DNA from: Paenibacillus sp. sptzw28
Lineage (GTDB): Bacteria > Bacillota > Bacilli > Paenibacillales > Paenibacillaceae
DNA length: 64,000 bases
Assembly: GCF_019550795.1 (NCBI RefSeq)
Contig: NZ_CP080545.1
Coordinates: 3,444,001-3,508,000 of the forward strand
Direction: 5' to 3'
Positions 53,057 to 61,648 of this stretch are shown here, one piece after another. The notes beneath the pieces are model-generated. The model made no database searches and was not told the DNA's origin. It saw nothing but the letters and a program-made list of their open reading frames with translations. Every line of letters begins with the position of its first letter. Within the stretch, counting starts at the first letter, position 1. Position numbers and translations under genes: made by a program.

Positions 53057-53905
53057 TTAATATCCCTTCAGAACATGCTTATTCAGGAAGTTAACTGTAA
53101 GTTCTATCGCCGAATTCAAATGATCAGTTGGGCCAATGAATGGATGAACCGTTCCGAAAGTATGATTTGCCCCGCTGATGACGAAGTGCTCTTGATTGGG
53201 AGAAGCCTCCCGAAGCCTTTCATGCCCCTTCACGAGACGTTCTGAATCTCGGTCTCCCTGCACGGTCAGTACGGGAATCGGCAGCTTCGCTATCGCATCA
53301 ATGATGTTGAACCGCTCCGCATTAAAGTCCAAATCCTCGAAGAATGACGATTCAATCGGCATCTCCTGTTTAGTTCTGGCATTCGTCACATAGCCTACTC
53401 CACTACTAATCACTTCCTTGCGGAACGTCTCATCAAACAAATCCGCATCGGCTATACCGTTCCAGGTAACGACAGCTTTGAATTCCGGATGTTCGGACGC
53501 ATACAGAATGCTGTTTCCCCCTCCCCTGCTGTGGCCAAGCAGAGCTATTCGTTCGCGGTCGAACCGGCCTGATAAAGGCAGCTCGCCAGCGCGCAATTGA
53601 GACATCAGAAAGTGAAGATCCGCCTGCTCGCGGGAATATGTGTTCTTCCCGAACTTGACCAATTCGTCAAAGTCCCGTTGCCCGACACCGCTGCATGAGA
53701 AATTAAACGATATAGCTGCATATCCTCTGAGAGCCAGTTGCTCAGAAAGGTAAGGAAAGAATCCCCAATCCTTGAACCCTTTAAAGCCGTGAACCAGCAT
53801 AACTACAGGCTTTTCCCGGTCATGATCAAGCATAGTGACGTCCCCGTGAAGGACCAGATCCTTGTCAATTTCCAGTTTAAACGGCAGTTTTAAAATTTGT
53901 TCCAT
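53057..53905 (-). CDS. Alpha/beta hydrolase
   Basis: 282 residues. Oxyanion-hole segment MLVHGFKGFKDWGFFPYLS, nucleophile elbow LLGHSRGGGNS, acid QGDRDSERLV and His in SGANHTFG. The fold matches dienelactone-hydrolase- or esterase-like enzymes. No signal peptide, so it is cytoplasmic. Substrate unknown. It is separated from the biosynthetic operon upstream by a strong terminator. Confidence 0.85.
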   Translation of the reverse strand: MEQILKLPFKLEIDKDLVLHGDVTMLDHDREKPVVMLVHGFKGFKDWGFFPYLSEQLALRGYAAISFNFSCSGVGQRDFDELVKFGKNTYSREQADLHFLMSQLRAGELPLSGRFDRERIALLGHSRGGGNSILYASEHPEFKAVVTWNGIADADLFDETFRKEVISSGVGYVTNARTKQEMPIESSFFEDLDFNAERFNIIDAIAKLPIPVLTVQGDRDSERLVKGHERLREASPNQEHFVISGANHTFGTVHPFIGPTDHLNSAIELTVNFLNKHVLKGY

Positions 53906-53934
53906 TCTGCTATCCCCTTTCTCAGCTGTTCTGC

Positions 53935-53964
53935 AAAAAAGAGATTAGCGCAGTTGCTAATCTC
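53935..53964 (-). terminator. Terminator of the biosynthetic operon
   Basis: GAGATTAGC / GCTAATCTC perfect stem with a 6-nt loop (53941-53964), then T6 on the minus strand, 43 nt after the last operon gene. Confidence 0.85.
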
Positions 53965-54006
53965 CGGCGGCCACCGATATAATTTGAACCTATTATAGCA
54001 TACAAA

Positions 54007-55167
54007 CTAAATAGTGGTGATGAAGCTGTTCGCGGCAGGCTGCTCCAAAATCTCTTTTACTCGTATGGGCCAATTATTATAATCATTCCCGTAACAGGCG
54101 AGCAAAGCATATACCCAGCGGTCAATTCCGAATGCAATGCAGCCCGAATGCATGGGTTTATAATCGGTGCCAACCACATGAAACGGCCTGCACAATGAAT
54201 CTTCCATATTGTTGAAGGACGCAATGGAAAACGAGCCGCTTGTTGCGCCGGTATTCACGACAAGCTCATATTTCATGTTCCCCATGATCTGAAGCTGTCC
54301 TTTCGCGCTTTCCTCCGAGAAGTAGAACGGATCGCTTGCCGTCTCGATTCTGCCTTTGAGGCCAAGCGATTCGAACAGCATCCAAACCTCTTCCATAAAT
54401 TGTTTACGCTTCGTTTCGATAAACTGAGAATCTCCAAACAGCACGATTTCCCTCATACTGAACTCGTTCAGCCGATGTTTGCCGAGTCTCCACGAAGCTT
54501 CATGACGGAAGCATGTACCACGCGCCGTTAGAACGAGCGGACCGGTTAGACGGCTTTCCGAGAGCTCCGCATAGCAATGAAAGCATACTGCAGGCGATAG
54601 TGCATAAGCGCTTAATCGGGCGGTGCTTTCATAATCCCCCGTTTCCCTGATTTTCTCCAGTGCTTGCAGGGAATGCGGAAATTCGGATACGAAATGAATA
54701 TTCTGGGGAAACGCGGAAATATAACTGCATTTTTGCAGAACGGGGATCGGAATCATAGACGGGTAGCTGCGCAGCTTGGCACTATGGCGAACGGACAATT
54801 CGGCAAGAATGCGATCGATCTGCTGATTCAGCGTAACCGCAAAATCTCTTCTGACAGAGCCGTCGTCAGCGAACAAATCGCTGATTTGTTTCATCTCTCC
54901 GTCGTCTCCGTCACCCGACCCCGATTCGTTATCAATATAGGTTCGGCTGCCGATAATTCGGTTGTTCCGCTCCTTCATGATCAAAGCCTCGATCGTTTTG
55001 TCAATTGTAAAGAGCTTTGCGACGGGGAGCAGCTCCACGACGATTTCTTGCGTCTGCGGATCGAGACGGCATCCGGAAATTCCCTCGATGCTGTAAATCA
55101 ATTTCGACAGCATGGATTGAGCTTGCTTGGTACTCAGAATGCCTTCGGTTGGATACGTTTTTATCAC
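54007..55167 (-). CDS. Class II aaRS-like amino acid:carrier-protein ligase
   Basis: 386 residues. No tRNA anticodon domain. The class II motif 2 is GTCFRHEASWRL followed by HRLNEFSMREIVLFG, closely resembling seryl-tRNA-synthetase-derived amino acid:[carrier protein] ligases. Candidate zinc ligands are Cys147, Glu223 and Cys343 (HSGCIAFGIDRW, motif 3), as in those enzymes, which activate small amino acids (Gly, Ala) and load them on a phosphopantetheine carrier. An acidic insert (SGSGDGDDG) lies near residue 85. GTG start, overlapping the dehydratase stop, with AAAGGAGA upstream. Last gene of the operon. Amino acid specificity unknown. Confidence 0.82.
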   Translation of the reverse strand: MIKTYPTEGILSTKQAQSMLSKLIYSIEGISGCRLDPQTQEIVVELLPVAKLFTIDKTIEALIMKERNNRIIGSRTYIDNESGSGDGDDGEMKQISDLFADDGSVRRDFAVTLNQQIDRILAELSVRHSAKLRSYPSMIPIPVLQKCSYISAFPQNIHFVSEFPHSLQALEKIRETGDYESTARLSAYALSPAVCFHCYAELSESRLTGPLVLTARGTCFRHEASWRLGKHRLNEFSMREIVLFGDSQFIETKRKQFMEEVWMLFESLGLKGRIETASDPFYFSEESAKGQLQIMGNMKYELVVNTGATSGSFSIASFNNMEDSLCRPFHVVGTDYKPMHSGCIAFGIDRWVYALLACYGNDYNNWPIRVKEILEQPAANSFITTI

Positions 55168-56072
55168 AAATAGCTCTCCTTTACCTCCAACAATTTACGA
55201 CCGTGAACATCGCTGCGGAACTTCCTCTCCTTCAGCCAGGAGAGCTCTGTCTGCAGATGAAGATGCGGCTGATCGCCAAACCACTCAATTGCGACGGGAT
55301 GCTGGCATTGATCGCGTTCCAGCTGGCCGATAACCGGCGAATAATCGATTAATCCATCGGAGAGTGCCGTCATTCCCATCCGGCTGCCGGTTGGCGAATA
55401 TACGTTCCCCGGTGCGAAAATGCCAAGCATTTCGCGTCCCGCTATATTTTTCAGATGATAATTTACGGTCCAGGTCTTTAAACCATTGTAGGCTTCAAGC
55501 GGATTGGTGCCGGATTCCCACAAATGCAGAAAATCGAGATTGATCCTCACATGGGCATGTCCCACATCTTTCAGAAGACGTAAAGTAGATTGGAGAGTAT
55601 CTGCGAAAGTGTCCGGATGGGTCTCAATGACGAGGTAAACACCATAATCGAAGGATATTTGCGCAAGCTCCCGGAGCCGACCGACGCAGTGTTCCCAGTC
55701 ACCTGGACTTGCAGAAGCGCTTGGCTTATTCCCTGCGAAAATTCGAATTTTATCGGTACGAAACGAATGGGACAGTGCAATAAGGGACTTCCATTTGCCG
55801 GTAAGCACCTGAGTCGGGCCGTTCCCGCGACTAATGTCAATATAGTCGCTGATCATTGAAATTCGAATGCTTCTGGAATCCATACTATCGAGCAGCCTTG
55901 AGACATCCTGTGAATAACGGCGTATCAAAGCCTTCGCATGCACTCCCCATAATTCGATTCCGGCGAAGCCCCTTTCATCTGCATAGCTGACAAGTTCACT
56001 GAATGAAACCAGCTCATGGCGGAAAGAAATCGAGCATAAATAATAGTTCAAGCTGCACACATCCAATCCCAA
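55164..56072 (-). CDS. AsbF-like 3-dehydroshikimate dehydratase
   Basis: 302 residues, AP-endonuclease-type TIM barrel. It strongly resembles AsbF of petrobactin biosynthesis: YLCSISFRHELVSF near the start, GFAGIELWGVHA, ISMISDYIDIS, then metal-ligand segments VIETHPDTFADTL, INLDFLHLWESG, NYHLKNI and AIEWFGD. AsbF converts 3-dehydroshikimate to 3,4-dihydroxybenzoate. TTG 56072 gives an N-terminus about seven residues longer than AsbF and has no strong ribosome binding site, so the start is uncertain. It lies 27 bp after the second ligase gene. Confidence 0.85.
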   Translation of the reverse strand: MGLDVCSLNYYLCSISFRHELVSFSELVSYADERGFAGIELWGVHAKALIRRYSQDVSRLLDSMDSRSIRISMISDYIDISRGNGPTQVLTGKWKSLIALSHSFRTDKIRIFAGNKPSASASPGDWEHCVGRLRELAQISFDYGVYLVIETHPDTFADTLQSTLRLLKDVGHAHVRINLDFLHLWESGTNPLEAYNGLKTWTVNYHLKNIAGREMLGIFAPGNVYSPTGSRMGMTALSDGLIDYSPVIGQLERDQCQHPVAIEWFGDQPHLHLQTELSWLKERKFRSDVHGRKLLEVKESYL

Positions 56073-56099
56073 TGGTATTAAAGTCTGCGCGGGGATAAA

Positions 56100-57437
56100 T
56101 TATTTTCGCAATTTCTTATACCGTTCGGAGAACAGCTCGCCCTCTTCGATATAGACCTTAACCGGAATTTGAAAATCCTCCAGCCTTCCCCGGCAAAAGT
56201 CCTTAACTCTTGACTTTAATTCCTTTGAATCCATCGGTCTGTTCACATTGACTACGGCAGTTACAATGCTGCCCAGTATAGTATTCGGCTCTCCTTTGAC
56301 CGTCACGTCCCTAAGCTCCGGCATTTGAAGCAGTACTTGTTCGACTTCGACAGGGTACACCTTTCTTCCGCCTACATTAATGATCTCGGATCGCCGGCCG
56401 AATATTCTGATATACTCCCCTTCCTCGCTTACTTGGTCCTCAGTATTGAACCACCCTTCATCATCAAACGGGTTCGGAGCGTTAAGATACCCGAGCATCG
56501 CCGACTTGGAACGGATATGCAGGACTCCGTCGACAACTTTGGTATCCACCCCTTCCCCGCCGATCTTCAGCCAGGGAGAGCCGGGCCCCTTAGACTTCGC
56601 GCGAAGTATGCCAAGCTCGGACAATCCGTATGTTTGTCTCAGCTGGACGTCGGGAAATCGGCTGTGAAGAAGCCGCAGCGTAATATCGGGCATCACTTCG
56701 GTGCCATAGGTTATGATCTTTAGCGACGACATATCGTAGTACTTATAAGCTTCCGTCATCAGCAGCATATTCAGAAAGCTTGGCGAGGCGGGCAGCAGCT
56801 CGACTTGGTGCTTTTCAATTAGAGCGCATATATCCGCAGGCGACCGGTTTGGGGGACAAATAATCGAACCGCCGTTTGAGAGCGTATGGAGCAGGGTATT
56901 AATCCCTCCGATATGGTCGAAAAGAAGGAACGAGAGCGTACGCAAAGTGTCCCTCGGGTATTTATATCTATCGATGAATGGTTCAAAATCATGAAGAATC
57001 GCCTTCGGCGCCCCGGTGGAACCGGACGTGAAGAGGATCATTCCCGCCCGGCCGCTCAGCGTAAAATCCTTCAGCAGTCCCGTCTTCGGAGCTCTGCTGT
57101 TAGTGACGACCTGAGAATTCCGCCCCTCAAAATGTACCGATTTATCGACTTGTGCAATCTCCATCAGACCCTCACGGTTATGACGGACGGCTGCAGACAA
57201 AGGAACAATAACATTATTGTTGGCGATGAACGCCAGTAACGCTCCGCAAACTTCAGGTGAATAATCTCCCTCAAGAAGAATGACTTCTCCGGGCTTTATT
57301 CGCTGATCGCCGATTATACCGGTCCAGCTGCGATAAAATCCCAGCAGGTCTCCATAGCTGACTGAATTGCCGGCGATAACCATAGCTTGGCGGTAAGCAA
57401 ATCCGGACATTTTACCCAAGAGCCAATCAATAACCAC
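56100..57437 (-). CDS. Adenylate-forming ligase, candidate aryl-carrier-protein ligase (AsbC-like)
   Basis: 445 residues of the ANL superfamily. P-loop FTSGSTGAPK (136-145), QTYGLSELG (A5), GWFNTEDQV and IFGRRSEIINVGGRKVYPVE (A7-A8), and a C-terminal Lys in ERYKKLRK (A10). Length is shorter than NRPS A-domains plus carriers and fits stand-alone aryl-activating enzymes such as AsbC. It lies between a carrier gene and the dehydratase gene, so 3,4-dihydroxybenzoate is the likely substrate. GTG start. Confidence 0.85.
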   Translation of the reverse strand: MVIDWLLGKMSGFAYRQAMVIAGNSVSYGDLLGFYRSWTGIIGDQRIKPGEVILLEGDYSPEVCGALLAFIANNNVIVPLSAAVRHNREGLMEIAQVDKSVHFEGRNSQVVTNSRAPKTGLLKDFTLSGRAGMILFTSGSTGAPKAILHDFEPFIDRYKYPRDTLRTLSFLLFDHIGGINTLLHTLSNGGSIICPPNRSPADICALIEKHQVELLPASPSFLNMLLMTEAYKYYDMSSLKIITYGTEVMPDITLRLLHSRFPDVQLRQTYGLSELGILRAKSKGPGSPWLKIGGEGVDTKVVDGVLHIRSKSAMLGYLNAPNPFDDEGWFNTEDQVSEEGEYIRIFGRRSEIINVGGRKVYPVEVEQVLLQMPELRDVTVKGEPNTILGSIVTAVVNVNRPMDSKELKSRVKDFCRGRLEDFQIPVKVYIEEGELFSERYKKLRK

Positions 57438-57469
57438 CTGATCCTCCTCCTCACTATCCGGCAGGCAGA

Positions 57470-57736
57470 CTATAATTTATATGATATAGCCGTTTGTTCC
57501 TGCAGGTATTCTTTAAAAAGCTGATACTTGCTTAAAATCGGAGTATTGATCTCGTGAACATTGATTTGAATATTGAATTCTTCTTCAAGATCGGCGAACA
57601 GATTGACTATAAGAATGGAATCAAGGGCCAAGTCATTGACAAGGTCCGTTTCAGCATCTATTTGGTCTTCCGCCGGTTGTATTCTCGTATTGCGCAGAAT
57701 GATTTCTTTTATCCGTTTATCCATGCTCAGGTCCAT
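57470..57736 (-). CDS. Acyl/aryl carrier protein (third carrier)
   Basis: 88 residues with a phosphopantetheine site at Ser40 in DLALDSILIVNLF and acidic helix 2. ATG 57736 with GGGAGA upstream overlaps the preceding acyltransferase-like gene by 20 bp. Adjacent to the AsbC-like ligase, so likely the aryl carrier (AsbD-like role). A start at Met5 (57724) is possible. Confidence 0.85.
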   Translation of the reverse strand: MDLSMDKRIKEIILRNTRIQPAEDQIDAETDLVNDLALDSILIVNLFADLEEEFNIQINVHEINTPILSKYQLFKEYLQEQTAISYKL

Positions 57737-58790
57737 GGTACTCTCCCTTCCCTGCCGCCAAATGGAGCCATTCGAGAAACTGCAGCTCAGCGTGTTTTAG
57801 CTTCTCGAGCTGTTTGGATATGGCAGGAATAACAATTTGACCGCTCTTATATTTAAGCAGGTGCAAGCTGACGGCGTTCCACATGGCAAGTATGGAATCG
57901 ATCTGACGCTGCCCTTCATGGTACTGTGATTCCTCAAGGGAAGCCGATTCGCGGTAAGCATTCCACACCATGGCCCGGATACGTTTTATCGAGGAAATTG
58001 TCATCGTGTTGCGGCTGACCCAGTCGGCCCTTCGCGGAGGCGCCCACTCCTGAGACTTTACCAGGTCCTCCTCGAAAATTTCCAGCGACCGATAGCCGCC
58101 GTGACGATTGCTGAACCACTCCCGCCAAGCTGACTTTCTCTGCTCCTGGCTTTGATCCGGAACTGACGCTAACGGTTCCGTCTTCGAACCCCCCCGGTTC
58201 TTATAGAAAGACAGATTGCGGTAAGAACAATAAGCCAGGCACGACTCGAGATCGGGCTCCTCGAAGGGGGAGTTTGATTCTTCCAGGATAAAATAGTGCA
58301 GCTCTTGGCGGCCGGCTCTTACCTCACACGCATGCACGATTTCCTTCGGACTTATATTAACGACCGCATCTACCATCGGATCGGTAACAAGATACTCAAG
58401 GTGCTCTTCATTCCACCCATAAATCAATATGGAATGCTGAAAGCCGGAAGATTCCATTCCAAGGTATTCGCGGGGAAAATACCGGAGCTTGGATGCCGCG
58501 CCTAAACATATCGCGCTGCTGCCGTCCTGTACGCAGCGTCTTAGCGATTCCACATCTCCTTTGAAGAACTTGAGCTTGATTCCGTACAGAAACTCGAGAG
58601 GCAACTGCCTGGCATCCTTTCCCGAAAGCAGCGTTTTATATTGATAGCTTAAATTCCAATAATCCAATAATACCCGCCTGTAGTCTTTTCCGTTGATGTT
58701 AAGATAGGTCAGCACGCAGGAAGTGAAGCATTCCATAAATGCCAGGTTGATATTGTGCCCGCTCTTCGTTACCGTTAATTGATGAGTCAT
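57717..58790 (-). CDS. BtrH/AsbE-like acyltransferase, copy 2
   Basis: 357 residues. The N-terminal domain has a papain-like pattern: Cys25 in FTSCVLTYLNING, His in GFQHSILIYGWNEEHLEYLV (as GFQHSILIYGWN) and Asp in LVTDPM. This Cys-His-Asp order is that of BtrH-N-type acyltransferases, which move acyl groups from a carrier protein to an amine (butirosin). The C-terminal 150 residues are helical. ATG with GAGGG upstream. Between the first acyltransferase-like gene and the third carrier. Family assignment is by pattern only. Confidence 0.6.
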   Translation of the reverse strand: MTHQLTVTKSGHNINLAFMECFTSCVLTYLNINGKDYRRVLLDYWNLSYQYKTLLSGKDARQLPLEFLYGIKLKFFKGDVESLRRCVQDGSSAICLGAASKLRYFPREYLGMESSGFQHSILIYGWNEEHLEYLVTDPMVDAVVNISPKEIVHACEVRAGRQELHYFILEESNSPFEEPDLESCLAYCSYRNLSFYKNRGGSKTEPLASVPDQSQEQRKSAWREWFSNRHGGYRSLEIFEEDLVKSQEWAPPRRADWVSRNTMTISSIKRIRAMVWNAYRESASLEESQYHEGQRQIDSILAMWNAVSLHLLKYKSGQIVIPAISKQLEKLKHAELQFLEWLHLAAGKGEYHGPEHG

Positions 58791-58799
58791 TGCCCGCCC

Positions 58800-59846
58800 T
58801 CATTTCATTTCCGCACCCGGAATTGCAGTTAACTTGGCTGCGCGATCTGCTGCAGAAGCTCCCGACTTTTCATAATCCGCTTCATTGTTCCTTGAACCTG
58901 TTTCGCTTCGAGAAAGTCTGCTCTTCCATACAGTGAAAGCCTGGCTCAGCTCCTCTTTCACTGCTCGCTCCAATTTGTGAAGATGGTCCAGCCTTTCTGT
59001 AAATGCTTGCAGATCGACTTTTCTTTGCAAAATCCCATAACGGGCAATTGTCAGCATGAGATTTTCCCATCCCTTTACGAGATCCGATACCGCCGGGTTC
59101 AGTTCCGTACCAATATTGCCTCTACAATACTGAAGGGCGTAATCATAACTGCCGTAACGTTTCGCGATTACGCCTGCATCTTGTATCGAAGCAAACAGCG
59201 TTCTGGGCGCATAACCGCCATTCTTCTCTACGGACTGCCGGACATAGCCTTCGACTTGCACGAGCAATCTGCCGGGAGACGGATTCAGCTCTTTCGCAAA
59301 CAAATGGCTTACCAATTGCTTATCGGCATCCCGGATCGCCCGGATATCCATGACCCGGCCCATTCCGAATTCCATGAAACCGAATGCGCTGTACATATCC
59401 ACGTCAGCTATAGTTTCCTCCCACCCGAAGTAAGGATCTTTAATCAGCCATTCGGTTCCCTGCCTGTTCTTCACAATCAGGAAATGCGGCGAGTGTTTGG
59501 AGCCATATTGATAGGAATATGGAAGAAAAAACAAATCGACCATAATAATAACGGTTTCATATGCTTCTTTGCTCAATATAAGGTCTGTGAATATCGCAAA
59601 GTTCCGGTCTTTAGCGGCATTATAATTAAACCAATTGCTTATCGGGGCTCCATAAAGCAGCGTAAACCGGTTATGCCAATCCTTGGGGTCGGCCACCTCG
59701 TCCGTGTGATAGAAAATGCCTTCATCATTTGATTCAAAATAAGCGTCCCATGCCCCAAGGTAGAGAGGTCTGAAATCAACTTCTTTCTCCTCAAGAATCG
59801 AGGCATAGCAGTCGAGCAAACAGTGGACTTGTCTGGTCTTGTTCAC
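58800..59846 (-). CDS. BtrH/AsbE-like acyltransferase, copy 1
   Basis: 348 residues. N-terminal VHCLLDCYASIL supplies Cys9/Cys13; His in KHSPHFLIVKNRQG and Asp in LIKDPYFGWEE complete a Cys-His-Asp pattern shared with the next gene and with BtrH-type acyltransferases. The C-terminal region is helical with a disordered, charged tail. GTG start overlaps the second carrier stop (GTGA), so stoichiometric translation with that carrier is likely. The two copies have the same layout but differ strongly, suggesting different acyl donors or acceptors. Function is inferred. Confidence 0.6.
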   Translation of the reverse strand: MNKTRQVHCLLDCYASILEEKEVDFRPLYLGAWDAYFESNDEGIFYHTDEVADPKDWHNRFTLLYGAPISNWFNYNAAKDRNFAIFTDLILSKEAYETVIIMVDLFFLPYSYQYGSKHSPHFLIVKNRQGTEWLIKDPYFGWEETIADVDMYSAFGFMEFGMGRVMDIRAIRDADKQLVSHLFAKELNPSPGRLLVQVEGYVRQSVEKNGGYAPRTLFASIQDAGVIAKRYGSYDYALQYCRGNIGTELNPAVSDLVKGWENLMLTIARYGILQRKVDLQAFTERLDHLHKLERAVKEELSQAFTVWKSRLSRSETGSRNNEADYEKSGASAADRAAKLTAIPGAEMK

Positions 59847-60112
59847 GGCTGTACGCCTAATTTTTGTCCAATCTGCCTTGCGATCGCTTTAATGGTGGCG
59901 AAATTCTCGATCAAGAGCTCCTCATCATCAAAAACGACGTCGTACTGCAGCTCGATTTGAACAACCATGTTGATGATTCGTATAGAGTCCATCCCGGCGT
60001 CCTGAATCTGCTCATCGTCTTTGAGCTGCTGCTCGAGAAGCGGGTTTTCGGTTAAGCCGGCAATTGTCCGGCGCAGAAATTCCATTACATCTTCTGTTTT
60101 CGTAACCTGCAT
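59843..60112 (-). CDS. Acyl carrier protein (second carrier)
   Basis: 89 residues with the phosphopantetheine site Ser43 in DAGMDSIRIINMVV. GGGGGA eight nt before ATG. It follows the aminotransferase gene by 14 bp and overlaps the first acyltransferase-like gene by 4 bp. Confidence 0.87.
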   Translation of the reverse strand: MQVTKTEDVMEFLRRTIAGLTENPLLEQQLKDDEQIQDAGMDSIRIINMVVQIELQYDVVFDDEELLIENFATIKAIARQIGQKLGVQP

Positions 60113-60126
60113 GAACCTGATCCCCC

Positions 60127-61254
60127 TTAGACCAACATCTTCTTATTTACATTTAAAAACGACTTGATTTCAGATGCCACCGCCGCCGTTTCTTCTTCAG
60201 AGAGTGCGATGTGCATCGGAAGGGAGAGAATTTCTCCCGCGAATTTCTCACTGTTAGGGAAGGCGCCTTCCGCATAGGCCAGGGACGAATAAGCCGGTGT
60301 AAGATGAATCGGCACAGGGTACTGTACCGCTGTCAAAATTCCCTTCTTTTGAAGATGTTTCTTCAGTTCATCGCGCCTGCCATTGTCAATTCTAATAACA
60401 TACAAATGGTAAACATGACTTGCGTTGCTGTCTTTCGGCAAAATAACGGAATCGGTATCTTGTAAGTACTTGTCATACCACCCGGCGATTTCCCGCCGCC
60501 TTTGCGACCATTCTTCCAGATAACGCAGCTTGATTTGCAGTGCAGCCGCTTGAATCGGGTCCAACCGGCTGTTGAAGCCGGGCATTTCATGCTGATAACG
60601 GGCTTCTCCGCCGTGGTTTCTAAGTTTGCGCAGCTTGGTCAGAATTTCCGGGGAAGACGAAATAATGGCTCCGCCGTCGCCCAGTGCACCCAGATTTTTG
60701 TCCGGGTAAAAGCTGAAGCACCCCATTATGCCCCAGCTCCCCGCCGCTTTGCCGAATAATCTTGCTCCGGCGGCCTGCGCGCAATCTTCAATAACAGCAA
60801 TCCCTTGTGCCTCAGCCCATGGCGCCAATTCACGCAAGTCCGTCATTTGTCCGTAAAGGTGAACGGGAATTATCGCTTTGGTCCGGGATGTCACACATGC
60901 TTTAACTTGTTCGAGGTCAATCAAATAGCTGGAGCGGTCGCAATCGACCAGAACCGGCCTGGCACCGGTATGATTAATGGCATTAACCGTTGCAATAAAA
61001 GTGTTCGAGACGGTAATGACCTCGTCACCCGGTCCGATGCCCAGAGCCTTCAGCGCCAGAAACAACGCATCCGTTCCGCTGCCTACTCCGACCGCGCCCG
61101 CCGACCCGGTATAGGATGCGAATGACGATTCGAAGCCGGAAACCGCGGGCCCTCCAACAAAGACACCGTTTTTGGCGATCTGCTGGACGGATTTCAGCCA
61201 TTCCTCTCGAATGATGTCAAATTCATACTGTGGAGCCGAGAATAAGATTCCCAT
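60127..61254 (-). CDS. DegT/DnrJ/EryC1/StrS-family PLP aminotransferase
   Basis: 375 residues from ATG 61254 (AGGGGA six nt upstream). Signatures: GGPAVSGFESSFASYTG, GSGTDALFLALKALGIGPGD (as GSGTDALFLALKALG), VIEDCAQAAGA, and the PLP Lys in SFYPDKNLGALGDGG. This group transaminates keto-sugar nucleotides (for example dTDP-3-amino-3,6-dideoxyhexose formation) or related cyclic ketones. In this operon it would supply the amine acceptor for carrier-bound acyl groups. A 127-bp gap without visible features separates it from the first carrier gene. Confidence 0.88.
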   Translation of the reverse strand: MGILFSAPQYEFDIIREEWLKSVQQIAKNGVFVGGPAVSGFESSFASYTGSAGAVGVGSGTDALFLALKALGIGPGDEVITVSNTFIATVNAINHTGARPVLVDCDRSSYLIDLEQVKACVTSRTKAIIPVHLYGQMTDLRELAPWAEAQGIAVIEDCAQAAGARLFGKAAGSWGIMGCFSFYPDKNLGALGDGGAIISSSPEILTKLRKLRNHGGEARYQHEMPGFNSRLDPIQAAALQIKLRYLEEWSQRRREIAGWYDKYLQDTDSVILPKDSNASHVYHLYVIRIDNGRRDELKKHLQKKGILTAVQYPVPIHLTPAYSSLAYAEGAFPNSEKFAGEILSLPMHIALSEEETAAVASEIKSFLNVNKKMLV

Positions 61255-61381
61255 CGTTAGTCCCCTTCCCGCAGCGCCGAGGCGCGAATGAGGTCCATAA
61301 TCTTCATTGTGTAACCGCTTCATCCAATGTCACTGCAAGCTCTATTACACCGAAGGAAGCCCCGAAACCGAACCTATGAGG

Positions 61382-61645
61382 TTATACCGCGGTTTTTTGG
61401 AGATTAATGATGAAATCTACGAGTGATCCTACGGTTAGAAATGTATCCGGGTCGATCCCTTCTTCAGGAACATACACCTTAAACGTTTCTTCAATGTAAA
61501 CGGTTAATTGCAGCACCATAATGGAATCGATGTGTAAATCTTCATACAGCCTGTCCGATTCCTCAAGTGGTTCGCGGACCCGCAGCTCCAAATTCTCCAC
61601 CATTAACGTCCTCAGCTCATTCATAATTTCTTGTTTTTGCTCCAT
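61382..61645 (-). CDS. Acyl carrier protein (first carrier)
   Basis: 87 residues, phosphopantetheine site Ser41 in DLHIDSIMVLQL. AGGAGA upstream; starts 3 bp after the first ligase stop, so it is the probable partner of that ligase. Confidence 0.87.
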   Translation of the reverse strand: MEQKQEIMNELRTLMVENLELRVREPLEESDRLYEDLHIDSIMVLQLTVYIEETFKVYVPEEGIDPDTFLTVGSLVDFIINLQKTAV

Positions 61646-61648
61646 CCT

